DNA from: Picochlorum sp. 'celeri'
Taxonomy: Eukaryota > Chlorophyta > Trebouxiophyceae
Assembly (NCBI GenBank): GCA_010909725.1
Contig: JAACMV010000004.1
Location: 930,001 to 994,000 of the forward strand
Length of the DNA stretch: 64,000 nucleotides
Reading direction: 5' to 3'
This document shows positions 9,121 through 19,243 of the stretch, in pieces. Every line of letters starts with the position of its first letter. Position 1 is the stretch's first letter. The translations under genes were made by a program, and so were the position numbers. The notes beneath the pieces are model-generated. The model saw nothing but the letters and a program-made list of their open reading frames with translations. It searched no databases and had not been told where the DNA came from.

Positions 9121-11291
9121 ATGTGGTGGGGTTCTTCCTCTCCTGCTCCTGACCCTTTTTCAAAGGTTTCAGAATTTCTTCAAATCCTTGCGGGTACAGA
9201 CCCGATTGAAGAGTCTGATGACAATATTTGGAACATAGTATTAAGTATTAGCGATCCGTTGTGTCGATTTGCTCAGGGAAGATGGAACGACGTCGTTCGT
9301 GAAAATATTTCAGGGCTCGGTACGACAGCACAAAGTTTGATCGAATATTTTGGGCTTCGATGCGATATTTGACTGCTTTTGGATGTGATTGTGTAGTGCA
9401 AAATTCAAATACGACGAGGAATTTGCAAACGTTTTTGTCATGGACAGCTGCAAGGTTGGAAACTCTGCAAGTGACAATGTTGACCAATCATGGTCTATCA
9501 AACGTGATCTATCTTCAGCGCTTGTGTGTTGGCATGATGATGACCGACTATAGTTCTGATCTAAAGGGTATCTTGGTCTCTGATGGAAAAGGAGGCTCGT
9601 CGTTGGTGGACAGGATGACAGCATCTAGTATCACAGCATTGCTGGAGGTTTGTGATCAGGGGACACCAGGTGTGAAGAGGTCGTTGGAAGGCGATGTATT
9701 GGAAATGGAGTTGCTGAAATTCATAATAACTCTATGTATATTTGAGGGAAATGGGTTGTTGAAGGATGAGATGGGCGTGCTGGACTCGTGTATGAAGAGC
9801 CCAGGGATGGACAAGCTTGCGTGTGTATTGCTGCATCGGTGGATTCATGCCACCAAGGAAACTCTTCCAAAGGCATGGGTTGAGGAAGATGGCGATGTTT
9901 GTACTCAGGAATCAGCATTGTCATCGATGACCAAGACATTCGTGTCACTTCCATGGCAGGCAACATCCATGTTGACAAGGGCAGCAGATGATGCCAAGCC
10001 ACAGGATATTATCAACCTGCATCCGTCAGCTGATATTCTATGTTTTGCCATCTTGATCTTTTATTACCATGAAAGTAGCGCAAAGAAAGCGGTACCCAAC
10101 GTGTTCAGAGAATCTGTGAAGACTATTCAGGATGGATCCAAGACACAGGATCACACAATGATATCCTTCCCCATGTTTGTAGATACAATTGGATCGCGAC
10201 TATCAGCGTCAGAATCATCAGCACTGTTATTGTATACTGTATTGCAAGGAAATTCTAGTTTCTATGCGTACTGCATGGTATGTTCATGTTTGTATGGTTG
10301 GATCTTTTGCTCTCCTCATCACAGTGCTCTTGCGTGTTGCCATTGCAGGCTCGAACTGATGTGGACATCATCATGGTACCCATCCTTCAGTTGTTAATGG
10401 ATTTTGAAAAGAGAAGTTTGACGCACGTGTACATTCTCATGATCATCATGCTCATCTTTTCTGAGGAGCCATCCCTTGCTCAGAACAGTGGTGACATTGT
10501 TCTCAAATCCGTCTCGTTTTACAAAGCACGGCAGCTGAAAAACATCAAACTCGACTCTCTCATGTATTTAGTATTACTGCACGTGGCACACTATAATATG
10601 CTGACGACAAAGGATATGTACTTGCAGACAAACACATTGGCAACCTTGGCCAATGTGGGCCCTGCCGTACGAGATCTGCATCCTATAGCGTGTCAAAAAC
10701 TGTTGAACACATTGGAAAAGGTGAATGATAGGTTGGATAAGATAGAGAATGCAGATGGGACGGTGAATCATTCGTTTGGACCGCTCGATGTTCAGCTGGC
10801 ATCAGACTTTGTCAACATCATTTTGGAGGTATTGAATGCCATGATTGTGCACAATCTCTCCTCCAACGCCACTTTGTTGTATTCATTGATGCATAAGAAA
10901 GAATGTGTTGATAAAATTAGAGCAAAACCTCAATATAGAGACGTATCAGAAAATATTGGAAGAGTTGTGGAGTACTTTGCAGAGAGAATTGAGCGGAAAT
11001 CCCAAGCACACCATGGAAGCCCATTGACATCTGAAGCCATCCAGGACGTCATTCAGGATTCCATCAAGGAATGGAGAAGTAGTGTATTAAAACCGTCTGT
11101 CGATTTGAAATTCTCGTATGAAGAAGGTACGTATCAATTGTGGTTGACACTCTAGTTATCATTATTGTTCCTGAAAATCACACATGTTGCTTTTGTCTTG
11201 TCTTGTGTGTGTAGAAGCAAGCAATTCGGAATTTTTCGTTCCGTGTATCCTCGACATGATCAAGAAATCACCTTGTATACCAATAAAATAA
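9121..11291 (+). CDS. DYM: dymeclin, Golgi-associated protein
   Basis: Peripheral Golgi membrane protein needed for Golgi organisation and secretion. Four exons: 9121-9319, 9397-10277, 10349-11126, 11215-11291 (introns of 77, 71 and 88 nt). Phases agree and the joins rebuild family-conserved stretches: ENISGL-VQNSNTTRN, SSFYAYCM-ARTDVD, and FSYEE-EASNSEFFVPCI near the C-terminus. Other dymeclin landmarks are ALLLYTVLQGNS, YLQTNTLATLANV and FVNIILEVLNAMIVHNL. The start at 9121 (MWWGSS) puts the N-terminus at the same distance from KVSEFLQILAGTDPI as in animal dymeclin; an upstream ATG at 8980 would add 47 residues. Unlike the animal protein, there is no Gly at position 2, so myristoylation is not expected from this start. 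Confidence 0.9.
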
Positions 11292-11329
11292 TATTTATAC
11301 ATGTACATAACACTCGTGGAAGTATTCAT

Positions 11330-12088
11330 TCATGATGACTGGTGAGACAAGAATTGAATCACAATGAACTCAAATATCGCGAGGCCCACAACAATCTGCA
11401 CAGCAGATTGAAAATTCCTCTCATCCTCCTCCTTATCGTACAATCTCATCGTCCTAAAACTAGCAGTCTCCAAGTATGTCCCATAGATTGCCCTCCAAAA
11501 TCCCATAACACCACACACCTGAACTGCCGACACCCATGGCTCAAACAACCCGCTCACAGCGAGAGGCAACGTATCCGCCCATCCTTGCTCACCCACCAAC
11601 ACACCATTCTCCTGAGACGCAACCAAGACCAACCAACTGGCATCAACAGGCATAGAAACCAGCCAGACAAACAACATATTCTTCAACAAACTGTGCAGTC
11701 GTTCAGCTGTCCTCAACGAATATCCACCCGAAAGCAGCGACACAGCCACCCATGTCGAACATACTGTCGAACTAAATGATATAAATTCTATAAATCTCTC
11801 AGGTTGAAACTTGAGAGGGGCCAATAGACCAGGGAAATGGGGCGAATTGATGATTGAAAAGATTTGTTTACAGGAGCAAAAGCTGAAAAGGACGAGCACA
11901 TCCCCCACGAGTAATTCCTCATTTTCAACCTCATAGTGTGCTTTAATAGGCACACATCTACCCACGCGAGCCCTATTGTATCCAAAATAGTGCCTTTGTG
12001 GTGGTTGAGTTTCGGAAGAAGAAACCCTATCAGAAACTCGTCGACCCAGTCTGCAAAAAGGGCGATCTATTGCTCTGTATCCAATCAT
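11330..12088 (-). CDS. unknown multi-pass membrane protein, probably plastid
   Basis: A 252-residue frame without introns; I cannot name the family. The first 50 residues are Arg- and Ser-rich without acidic clusters (YRAIDRPFCRLGRRVSDRVSSS), like a chloroplast transit peptide. Four or five hydrophobic segments follow: about residues 58-77 (ELLVGDVLVLFSF), 100-120, 134-156 (LLKNMLFVWLVSMPVDASW), 170-195 and 228-247. A Trp/Gly-rich region (LFEPWVSAVQVCGVMGFWRA) precedes the last segment. The arrangement recalls small plastid-envelope or thylakoid proteins of cyanobacterial origin, but this is a guess. Its stop lies 38 nt from the convergent dymeclin stop. Confidence 0.7.
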   Translation of the reverse strand: MIGYRAIDRPFCRLGRRVSDRVSSSETQPPQRHYFGYNRARVGRCVPIKAHYEVENEELLVGDVLVLFSFCSCKQIFSIINSPHFPGLLAPLKFQPERFIEFISFSSTVCSTWVAVSLLSGGYSLRTAERLHSLLKNMLFVWLVSMPVDASWLVLVASQENGVLVGEQGWADTLPLAVSGLFEPWVSAVQVCGVMGFWRAIYGTYLETASFRTMRLYDKEEDERNFQSAVQIVVGLAIFEFIVIQFLSHQSS

Positions 12089-12127
12089 TACATGACGTAT
12101 TCAGAAACTAAATATCAATTGGTAATA

Positions 12128-13303
12128 TTATTCATACACGCGGCATTCGTCAGCTGAAGGATCTTGCTCACAGTACTGCTCCAGAGGATCCTCTGCTGCT
12201 GGCGGGGATGGAGGATTCAACCAGAACGAGCCAGGTGTCGTCAGGTCATCGAGACTAAAGTTTTCTGACCCTTCATCTCCAATGCAGTCAAACACGGCAT
12301 CAGCATCACTGAAATCCTCTCCCTTTGTATAGTACGACTCTGTGACAACCACTCTCATTCCAGCTGCCTTTCCAGCACTGAGTCCAATCTTGCTATCTTC
12401 AATCACAACACAGCGAGCAGGATCAACACCGAGTTCCTTTGCTGCGAGGTTGTAGATATCTGGCGCAGGCTTCTTCTTGGGTACCACATCACCAGCAAAT
12501 ACTCTCATGTTGGCAGCAATCTTGTCACCAAGCAACACCTTGACAATATTACTGACAGCGCGTTCATTGGATGTTGAGCACACAGCCACCTTGACTCCCG
12601 CATCCATGGCTTCATGAATCAAACGCACCACCCCAGGACGAACAGGAAGCTTTCCGCTTTCTATGAGTTCATTGAATATATCAGTCTTCATCTCATGAAG
12701 CTCTTTCAAGAATGCTTTCCTCTCCTCTGGATCTTTGATAGATGCCCAAGGCTCCACAGACTCATTCTGGCTAAAGTACGCATTCATCCTCTCTTTTCCA
12801 CCTCCAACTTCAAGCAATACACCATACTGTTCCAAACTCCAAGTATGAGGAATGCCTTTCCTTTCAAAAGCTTCGTTAAATGCCACTCTATGCCCCTCTG
12901 CTTCCGTGTCAACCAAGACACCATCACAATCAAACAATAAAGCTTCAGGCCTGCATTGATACATCATTTGTATATTTCGTCATCGCATTCTTCTTCTTTT
13001 TCATCATACTTGAGAAAAAGATGCAATGACGACGCACCAATCAATATTCCTCAGAGCAGCAGCACTGCAGTTCCTCCTCTGTCTTGCTGACACTCGAGTC
13101 CCCCAGATGCATCCAGCCCCTCTCGATACGAGAGAATGGAAAGAATTGTGCTGCAGCTGCCCATACTGTTGCGTCCTCAAGCAGTAGACCCTCTTGCTCT
13201 GAACACCATGTGTTGCAAGACAAGGCACATGTGCCATCCTCTGCATCGGCATTGTCATCATGGGATCAAGAAAAAATGGGTATTCTATCGAACAAGAATC
13301 CAA
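12128..13303 (-). CDS. CBBY: CbbY-type xylulose-1,5-bisphosphate phosphatase with CP12-like C-terminal tail, plastid
   Basis: HAD-family phosphatase; the plant and algal CBBY removes xylulose-1,5-bisphosphate, a misfire product that inhibits Rubisco. Exons 13038-13261 (ATG 13261; frame open to 13303) and 12128-12950, with an 87-nt intron (GTGCGT...TGCAG) between. The join NIDW-PEALLFDCDG is in phase and replaces a false in-frame ATG inside the intron. The first ~70 residues are transit-peptide-like. HAD motifs are complete: LLFDCDGVLVDTE, VAVCSTSN, VVPKKKPAPD, CVVIEDSKIG. After the enzyme core a Pro-rich linker leads to a 20-residue tail that starts DPLEQYC and ends DECRVYE. The two Cys (about residues 335 and 344) are eight residues apart, as in the CP12 C-terminus and the GapB extension. 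The usual CBBY ends before this tail. Confidence 0.92.
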
Positions 13304-13524
13304 ATCAAATCAACATCAATGCGATCAAGGATGGTGTCGTGAACTCTTTGTAAGTTTCTACTACAACAGATGAGTGTTCTTATAGTATCATTTTACAGAG
13401 TTTTTCGGATCTTGTCGGTAAATCTCAGGGATATCCAAATCTTCCGACACGTATCCCTGATACCAATACCAATTCTCATCTCAATATTCTGAATTCGAAT
13501 TCATTTAAACGTACTACAAGAGCA

Positions 13525-13902
13525 ATGAAAACCCTTCAGCAGGTCAATACCGGTATCAGAGGTCGTTCCCTCTCGGTACCCATGCAACAGCAACGGCATG
13601 GAATGTGTCTGCTCACCATACCTCGCTATATGAATAGAATACATGGAAATACTATTCAGACACAGGCTATGGCAGACGACGATGCAAAACAGTACGGGTT
13701 TGAGGATGTTAAACTCCGAGTACAGCGGATGGGACAAAAGTATGATTTTCTCAGTGCCTTCATGGGCAGTATCGCCGTGACTGGCTACTTTGTCTTTGCC
13801 AAAGGGCAGGATGTGGGGCTTGCCTTGAGCATATCATCATGCTCGACAATTATTGCAGTGGTGGTGAACGAGTATCTCTTTGGTGGCAATGAGACCCACT
13901 GA
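13525..13902 (+). CDS. small plastid-type membrane protein, unknown
   Basis: A 125-residue protein with no intron and no family I recognise. Residues 1-45 are rich in Arg, Gln, Ser and Thr with almost no acidic residues, as in a chloroplast transit peptide. A short basic segment (EDVKLRVQRMGQKYD) follows, then two predicted membrane spans, about residues 77-93 (FLSAFMGSIAVTGYFVF) and 98-118 (VGLALSISSCSTIIAVVV). The end is short and polar. It is divergent from CBBY with 220-260 bp between the starts, so shared control is possible. A TGTAA lies about 130 nt past the stop. Confidence 0.65.
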   Translation: MKTLQQVNTGIRGRSLSVPMQQQRHGMCLLTIPRYMNRIHGNTIQTQAMADDDAKQYGFEDVKLRVQRMGQKYDFLSAFMGSIAVTGYFVFAKGQDVGLALSISSCSTIIAVVVNEYLFGGNETH

Positions 13903-14130
13903 TTCTTCTTGCAAGAGTACCAATTGGTAGTACACGGTCGGTGGAGCAACAAGAAGGAAAACGAATGGATGGCATTGTACACTAGCTCTGTATACCTATG
14001 AATGAATGAATGTCCATCAGAACAATCACTTGTAATAATACTAATACTCTATATTAATTACTACAACTACAATGACGTATTGAACTCGTCATGGTGATGT
14101 GTTTCATCATCCAATATATATATATCTTGC

Positions 14131-14601
14131 CTAGGCTGCTTCTTCTCCTTCGTCAGGCGCACCCCTCATGTACAGAACGTTATTACACCGAATAAGCACT
14201 TCACCCAGATTCCCTGTACACTTATCATCTATATATTCCTCTGTATTCGCCAGCTGCAGATTCATGTAGGCATCCACAGACACCAAAAACCCTGCATATG
14301 TTTTTTGAGTAGGTCAACACGACCAACATCATCATCATCATCATGGCATATAATTTCTTGATTTCTTGATGATCAGAGTAGTAGAAATCATCAAGATTTT
14401 CGGTAATACCTACCTTTGTATTCCATGCCCCATTTGAGCTTCACTATCACCGGCTTACCCGTGAGTTCATTTAAAAATGGTTTAGGATTGACAGGAATTG
14501 ACTGCATACAGGTATGTCGACATCCATCAGCAAAGACGACGACGAGGATTGAAAACATGTACTCTTGTGTAAAAAAAGCAAACACGTACGACTCCTGACA
14601 T
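14131..14601 (-). CDS. SNRPF: small nuclear ribonucleoprotein SmF
   Basis: Core Sm-ring protein of U1, U2, U4 and U5 snRNPs. Three exons rebuilt by phase: 14590-14601 (MSGV), 14414-14501 and 14131-14291, with introns of 88 nt (14502-14589, GTACGT) and 122 nt (14292-14413, GTAGGT). The 86-residue product has the Sm1 motif ([20 protein letters not shown], then [16 protein letters not shown]) and the Sm2 motif ([15 protein letters not shown]), followed by an acidic tail. The near-identity to plant and animal SmF confirms every junction. The first exon codes for only four residues. Confidence 0.95.
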
Positions 14602-14650
14602 GGCTCTCTATCTTTATTCACGGTACTATGACTATTAATAATAATTAGTA

Positions 14651-15590
14651 TTACATTTTAGAACGGGGCGTGCGTTGCAGTTTCTCTAGAATCTTGGCAA
14701 GTCTGCCCACCGTCTCTGGGGAGGACAGCATGGTCCATGCATCCTTGGCTTCGTCATCTACAAATGCCATCCATTCGTCTACAAAATCCTTCCTCAACAG
14801 CATTTTGGTACCCTATAGATCATTATTATCATTATCATTATCATGAATAGTATCATGTTATTGAACAATAATAATAATAATAATAACGTACCCATCGGGC
14901 CTGTCCTGGAAGCTTGGCATGCTCAGAGAGCCTCTCAATCACACGCTGCGTCAACTCTTCCTTTGGACATAGTTCATCAACAAGACCAATACGCTTCGCA
15001 TCATCACTAGGCAGAAGCGTGGCGAACTGAAGGAGCCTTCCCGCTGGCCCTGATCCAATCGTTCGCTCCATCAGCCGTCCCCAATACTTGGGGACATGAA
15101 TCCCCAGAGCCACCTCATTCAGTCCAATATACCCGAGACCCTCGGTCATAATTCTATAATCACAGCATAATGCGAGACAACAACCTCCTGCAGGACACGC
15201 ACCGCGTATCCCCGCCATGGTAACAAGCCTTGATGTATGCAGTGCTCCCAGGAATCTATTGCTCACCCTCCAAAACTGCCTGCATGTATGTTTTTGGCAG
15301 TGACAATGTCATCCATGCTGTATCGTATTATTATAGCAAGAGGAAACGTACTTGTATCGATCGAGGGATGTGTTTGGAGCGTAGAGTTCGGTAATATCAT
15401 TCCCAGCGGTGAACACGTCCTTGGAAACTCCAGACAGAAACGCAATGCCCTGCATTGCTGGGTTTGACTCGACCCGATGCAGAGCTTCAGCCAATTGGGT
15501 CCACATATCCATCGTCATTGTATTTACAGGATGTTGTTTCATCCATACGATTGCAATTTTATCGTATTCTTCCACTTTGACCGATCCCAT
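14651..15590 (-). CDS. delta3,delta2-enoyl-CoA isomerase (ECI1-like)
   Basis: Crotonase-fold enzyme that moves double bonds during beta-oxidation of unsaturated fatty acids. Exons 15352-15590, 14892-15279 and 14651-14812 give 262 residues; introns are 72 nt (15280-15351) and 79 nt (14813-14891), both starting GTACGT. The first intron 3' end lies just before [16 protein letters not shown]. The oxyanion-hole region is [19 protein letters not shown], and the catalytic area reads [11 protein letters not shown], both typical of ECI1 rather than of hydratases. No peroxisomal SKL end is present (it ends SKM, a possible weak PTS1) and no clear mitochondrial presequence, so location is open. The TAA stop is part of a TGTAA string. 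Confidence 0.9.
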
Positions 15591-15740
15591 GTCGTGAATT
15601 CTTCTTCCTTTTACTATGTGTGGGTTTGAGACCCTTGCGATCGTTTCTCCTTCGCTCTATGTCGTCATCAATAATTACTTATTACATAAAATAATAAAAA
15701 TTCTTATCATTCCCAACCCACGGTACTAGTACTTCTGCCT

Positions 15741-16862
15741 CTATGAAGCGCCATCTCGGATGCGGTAGACGAGAAAGTGGTGGTTGAGGCTCTTGAGGGC
15801 ATGGAGCCTCACATGATGCTGATGAGATCCTGAACTCAAGACGCCGTTGGCATCTTCTATTGAATATATGATGCGTCTGAGCCGACTGTGAACCAGAGCC
15901 ATGGCGCACATGGTGCATGGCTCATGCAGGACGTAGCAATCATATCCAGTGCAGAGATATGGAGGGAGGTCGGCATGACCTGCTCTGTCTCCTGTATCCA
16001 AGGCACAGGGTTGGTTCAATACCTTTTTCAATGTTGACTGTTTTTGAGGACTTGAACCAGTATCGTCGGTATGGTACCAGGTGGATTGTTGCCAATCGGC
16101 AACCTCTTGAACCGCATTAAAGATGGGATGCTTGAGAGGGTGTTCCTCCGATCCATCAACGCCTGACCCGACTATTGTATTGGTGACTGGATTCACTATG
16201 ATGCATGCATTCTGTATCCCACGTTGTTGTGCTGCTAATGCCCTGACAGTATCCATATGCTGCCTCATGATGCGTCCTTCTGCTGCATCAATCTCATGCC
16301 GCTCCCTCATCGTCATCTTATCAGGCATCATAATCACCACAGGCCAGTACTCTTTCGTCCATCGTTCCTGATACTCTCGTGTATGTGGTCCGTATTTCGG
16401 GACCCGTGCCAGGTGGAGTGTGTGGGTATCATAGTTGGACACAATATCCTTGACCTGCTGACGTGCCATCTCTCTCACATCTGCTCTTGGTGATGCACCA
16501 TTAGTTTGATCATCATCGCCAGGAATTGTCTTCAGATGGATTCTTTCTATTAATATCATTGCTCTCTTCCCTCCATGCGTCTTCCGAACCCTCTTCACAT
16601 GACACATGGTCTTTGGCAGAGGCAGCAACTTGGATAGCAAGGGCACCAGCGTTCTGCAGTCTGGGGCATCAATTTCAACAGCAATCATATCTATAAGCTC
16701 CAATCGATTCCTGGGTTTTGATGGAATAAGAATAATAGAATTATCATCAATCTGCGATTGATGAGAGGAAGAAGACGGTTGTTCATCATCCATGCGAGCA
16801 TGTGAGATTTTTGGTCTTTTCGCATGCTCGACGACTCCCACCATTCTCCCAATGTCATCCAT
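15741..16862 (-). CDS. TAD3: tRNA adenosine deaminase non-catalytic subunit Tad3/ADAT3
   Basis: Structural subunit of the heterodimer that makes inosine at the wobble position (A34) of tRNAs; works with Tad2. The 373-residue frame needs no intron. The C-terminal deaminase domain keeps the zinc-binding PCTMCAMALVHSR, but the HAE motif is HPIFNAV, so the proton-shuttle Glu is replaced by Val. This is the mark of Tad3 and shows a scaffold, not catalytic, role. The N-terminal half carries the conserved LARVPKYGPHTREYQERW segment. The first ~50 residues are low-complexity and hydrophilic. The nearest neighbour is the convergently unrelated ECI1-like gene on the same strand 150 bp downstream. Confidence 0.92.
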   Translation of the reverse strand: MDDIGRMVGVVEHAKRPKISHARMDDEQPSSSSHQSQIDDNSIILIPSKPRNRLELIDMIAVEIDAPDCRTLVPLLSKLLPLPKTMCHVKRVRKTHGGKRAMILIERIHLKTIPGDDDQTNGASPRADVREMARQQVKDIVSNYDTHTLHLARVPKYGPHTREYQERWTKEYWPVVIMMPDKMTMRERHEIDAAEGRIMRQHMDTVRALAAQQRGIQNACIIVNPVTNTIVGSGVDGSEEHPLKHPIFNAVQEVADWQQSTWYHTDDTGSSPQKQSTLKKVLNQPCALDTGDRAGHADLPPYLCTGYDCYVLHEPCTMCAMALVHSRLRRIIYSIEDANGVLSSGSHQHHVRLHALKSLNHHFLVYRIRDGAS

Positions 16863-17171
16863 TGCTGTTTTCTATTTCACCTACATGTATATTCTATTTT
16901 TTTACCACTATTGTAGTCACATCAAGTCAGGCACAATCTTTTTTAGAAGCCTGGGACAGGAGCTGCATTTGAAACACACACCGTCTTTCCTTGTGTCCTA
17001 TCCAAGCAATGGTTTGATAGGACGTTGGGAGATATTGATCGATGTGATTTTAAAATTCCTTCTTCTAGTTGTATTCCTCCTGCTCATCATCATCATGCCA
17101 TGCTGAGTATCGAAATAAAAACAATCAAAAGTATTTTCATAAATAAAGAGAAAGAAATATCATCAAGAAGA
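16863..17171. other. divergent spacer, TAD3 / SANT-protein gene
   Basis: About 310 bp between two divergent starts. It is AT-rich with pyrimidine tracts. I see no ORF with support and no clear repeat or motif. Confidence 0.4.
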
Positions 17172-17699
17172 ATGGATGAGGCAGCAAAGATTGCGTGGGG
17201 AAATGAGATGAGACGACAATTCAGTCCTGCTGGGGTCTCTTTAGAGGATGGGTCTATTAATCAGGATTTTTTCAAGCCTAAGAAGATTATTATTCAATTG
17301 ACTGAAGCGAAGCGATGGGGGGAGCAGGAAAAGGCTGCGCTGCTCAAGGTGAATTACATTTCTTTTTTAAACTGTATTATTCAGCAAAAAACAAGCCGAT
17401 ACTCTTGCGGATGATCACATGTGCAGGGTATTGAAAAACATGGGGTGGGAAAGTGGAGGGATATTATTGAGGATCACACAGAGTTGTGTCGGTATGACGA
17501 TCAGTTTATTCGGTTGAAGACGGCACGGTTGTTGGGTATTCAATCATTGGCGCGGCATATGGGGTGGAAGGGTGATGCAGCTGCGGTGGAGGCAGAGTAT
17601 GCGAAACATAAGAAGATTGGGGAGGCGTTGGGGTGCTGGAAAGGGGGTGTGTTGGTGGAGAATGATGCGGGGCAGGTTGCCCAGGCGCTTGCAGAGTAG
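17172..17699 (+). CDS. SANT/Myb-like domain protein
   Basis: Two exons, 17172-17348 and 17427-17699, with a 78-nt intron whose 5' site (GTGAAT) is the least typical of the window. Joined product: 149 residues. A single SANT/Myb-like helix-turn-helix is seen at about residues 48-85 (RWGEQEKAALLK-GIEKHGVGKWRDI), with Trp spacing of the Myb type, followed by a conserved-looking WDDQ-like segment (YDDQFIRLKTARLLG) and SLARHMGWKG. One repeat only, so it may bind histone tails or partner proteins rather than DNA. No nuclear localisation signal is obvious, but the protein is small enough to diffuse. Its stop is 30 nt from the convergent pTAC14 stop. Confidence 0.75.
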
Positions 17700-17729
17700 A
17701 ATTTTCATCATCTTTGCTGTGGATAATGA

Positions 17730-19191
17730 TTACACGATGGTGACACCACGGAAATCAGACATGATGCCAATGTTGTAGTCTTTTCCTCTCTCAGAAATGT
17801 GTTTGAGTGTCCCAAAGAGAATTGATTTTTCTGCACGAAGAAGCGATGCTGCAACCACCTGCCTGGCAGTGCTGCTTGGGTTGGAAATAATATCATCATC
17901 TTCTTCGATAGATGTTCTATATGCATCCAAGCGCTTCTGTAAGTGCGCCATCAATGCAGAGAGTGCTACTTGTTCATTTTCCATGGAAATAACTGCGTCT
18001 TGGTTGTCAAATGCAACAGCTGCCACTTCTTCTTCTGTCGTTGCAAACGTCAGCCTGAGATATGCAAGTAAATGCTCTGGAACTGGGCTATGTGCACTTA
18101 ATTGGAATGCTTGACTGGTGGCCAGACCGGCATCAGCCAGTCGGTTTCTCTTGGCTCTGAACAAGGGGTCGTCATTTGGAATGGTGATTGTCATTGGCAT
18201 TTTATCATATGGGTTGATCGGATCAACCACGCCATAATTAATCAACAACTTGCTATTAGGTTGTGGTCCGCACCATGCATACACTGGGTCACCTGGAGCA
18301 TAATCTCTGTCGACTGCGAGCTGAATTTCCCTGGTGTCTTCACAGTATCTCAAAACAGCCTTGCAGGTGCTCGAGTAGGTCAACAGTGGTGGCCCGAGAG
18401 GAACCAGAGCAAATCTCTTACTCAACTCAACTCCTTGTAAATGAACGACAGATCCCTGAATCGCAGCAAACGCCTGCTTGAAAACCTCAAAACTGAATTG
18501 CTCTGTTGGAATTTCAAACGGATAGTTTCGAAACAAACTGGATCCCATAAACCAGACTGTATCCAATTCATCATACTCTGCCTTGATACCTTTCAACCTC
18601 GCCTTGATATCATCAATCACTGTACTTCCAGCTAACAATTCATCAATCTCCTTCTGCGACCATAGCAAGGGAGATTTTGCCCCCTGTGATCCCCTTCCAG
18701 CTTGCCTATCCAACTCTTTGATGAATGGATAAATGTACGAATCCTTCCCACGTTTCTTCTCATAACACAGATACAGAGTCAAACACGCTAATTCACTTAA
18801 TTTGTTCGTCGTCAAAAGCTCCGCCACACCACCATCCTCGAATATTCTGTCCAAAGTCACAATTAAAGACTCTGGTATCCTGAGAACTACATCACCTTCC
18901 TTGAGCTCTTCCTTGGCCACGGTCACATCAACATCCCTCCCGCGCCTCTTGAAATTCTGCAAAGTTACTTTTTGTTCTGGTGCTCCATTCTCCTGCAGAA
19001 TCGACGAATTCAGACAGCGTGTTCTTGGCGAGGATGAAAACCTCTGACAATAGAAGTAGGCATATACGCACCGATAGCCACTGTAAAAATGGTTGTGATG
19101 ACACTGATTGACAATGGGTATTCCTCAATCGAGATGGAATGCGACAGACTGACTGCCTTGAAAAAGAAATCTTCCTATAGAATTGAGACAT
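17730..19191 (-). CDS. PTAC14: pTAC14/PAP7-like SET-domain protein of the plastid RNA polymerase complex
   Basis: In plants this protein is an essential part of the plastid-encoded RNA polymerase assembly. Exons 19072-19191 and 17730-18992 (intron 79 nt, GTGCGT...TCTGCAG) give 460 residues. The join FLQWLS-ENGAPEQKV rebuilds the conserved start of the SET fold. Highly characteristic blocks: AELLTTNKLSELACLTLYL, ELDTVWFMGSSLF, RFALVPLGPPLLTY, WCGPQPNSKLLINYG. A Rubisco-LSMT-like substrate domain follows. Residues 1-35 are Arg/Ser-rich with few acids, as in a transit peptide. The usual SET catalytic NHS motif is not visible where expected, as in plant pTAC14, so methyltransferase activity is doubtful. 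Confidence 0.92.
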
Positions 19192-19243
19192 GTGCGATGT
19201 GCTGTTAAATACGATTATACTGTATCAATTAATCCAAATACGT

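Noticed and set aside
12951..12967. MMYQC as the start of the CBBY protein
   Set aside because: The codons lie inside an intron that ends in TGCAG; joining with the upstream frame gives a transit peptide and the proper N-terminus.
14821..14886. ATT/AAT trinucleotide repeat
   Set aside because: Lies in an intron of the enoyl-CoA isomerase gene; ordinary low-complexity sequence.
15741..16862. Loss of the catalytic Glu in the deaminase as a broken gene
   Set aside because: The change HPxxxAV is normal for Tad3/ADAT3; the active subunit is the partner Tad2.
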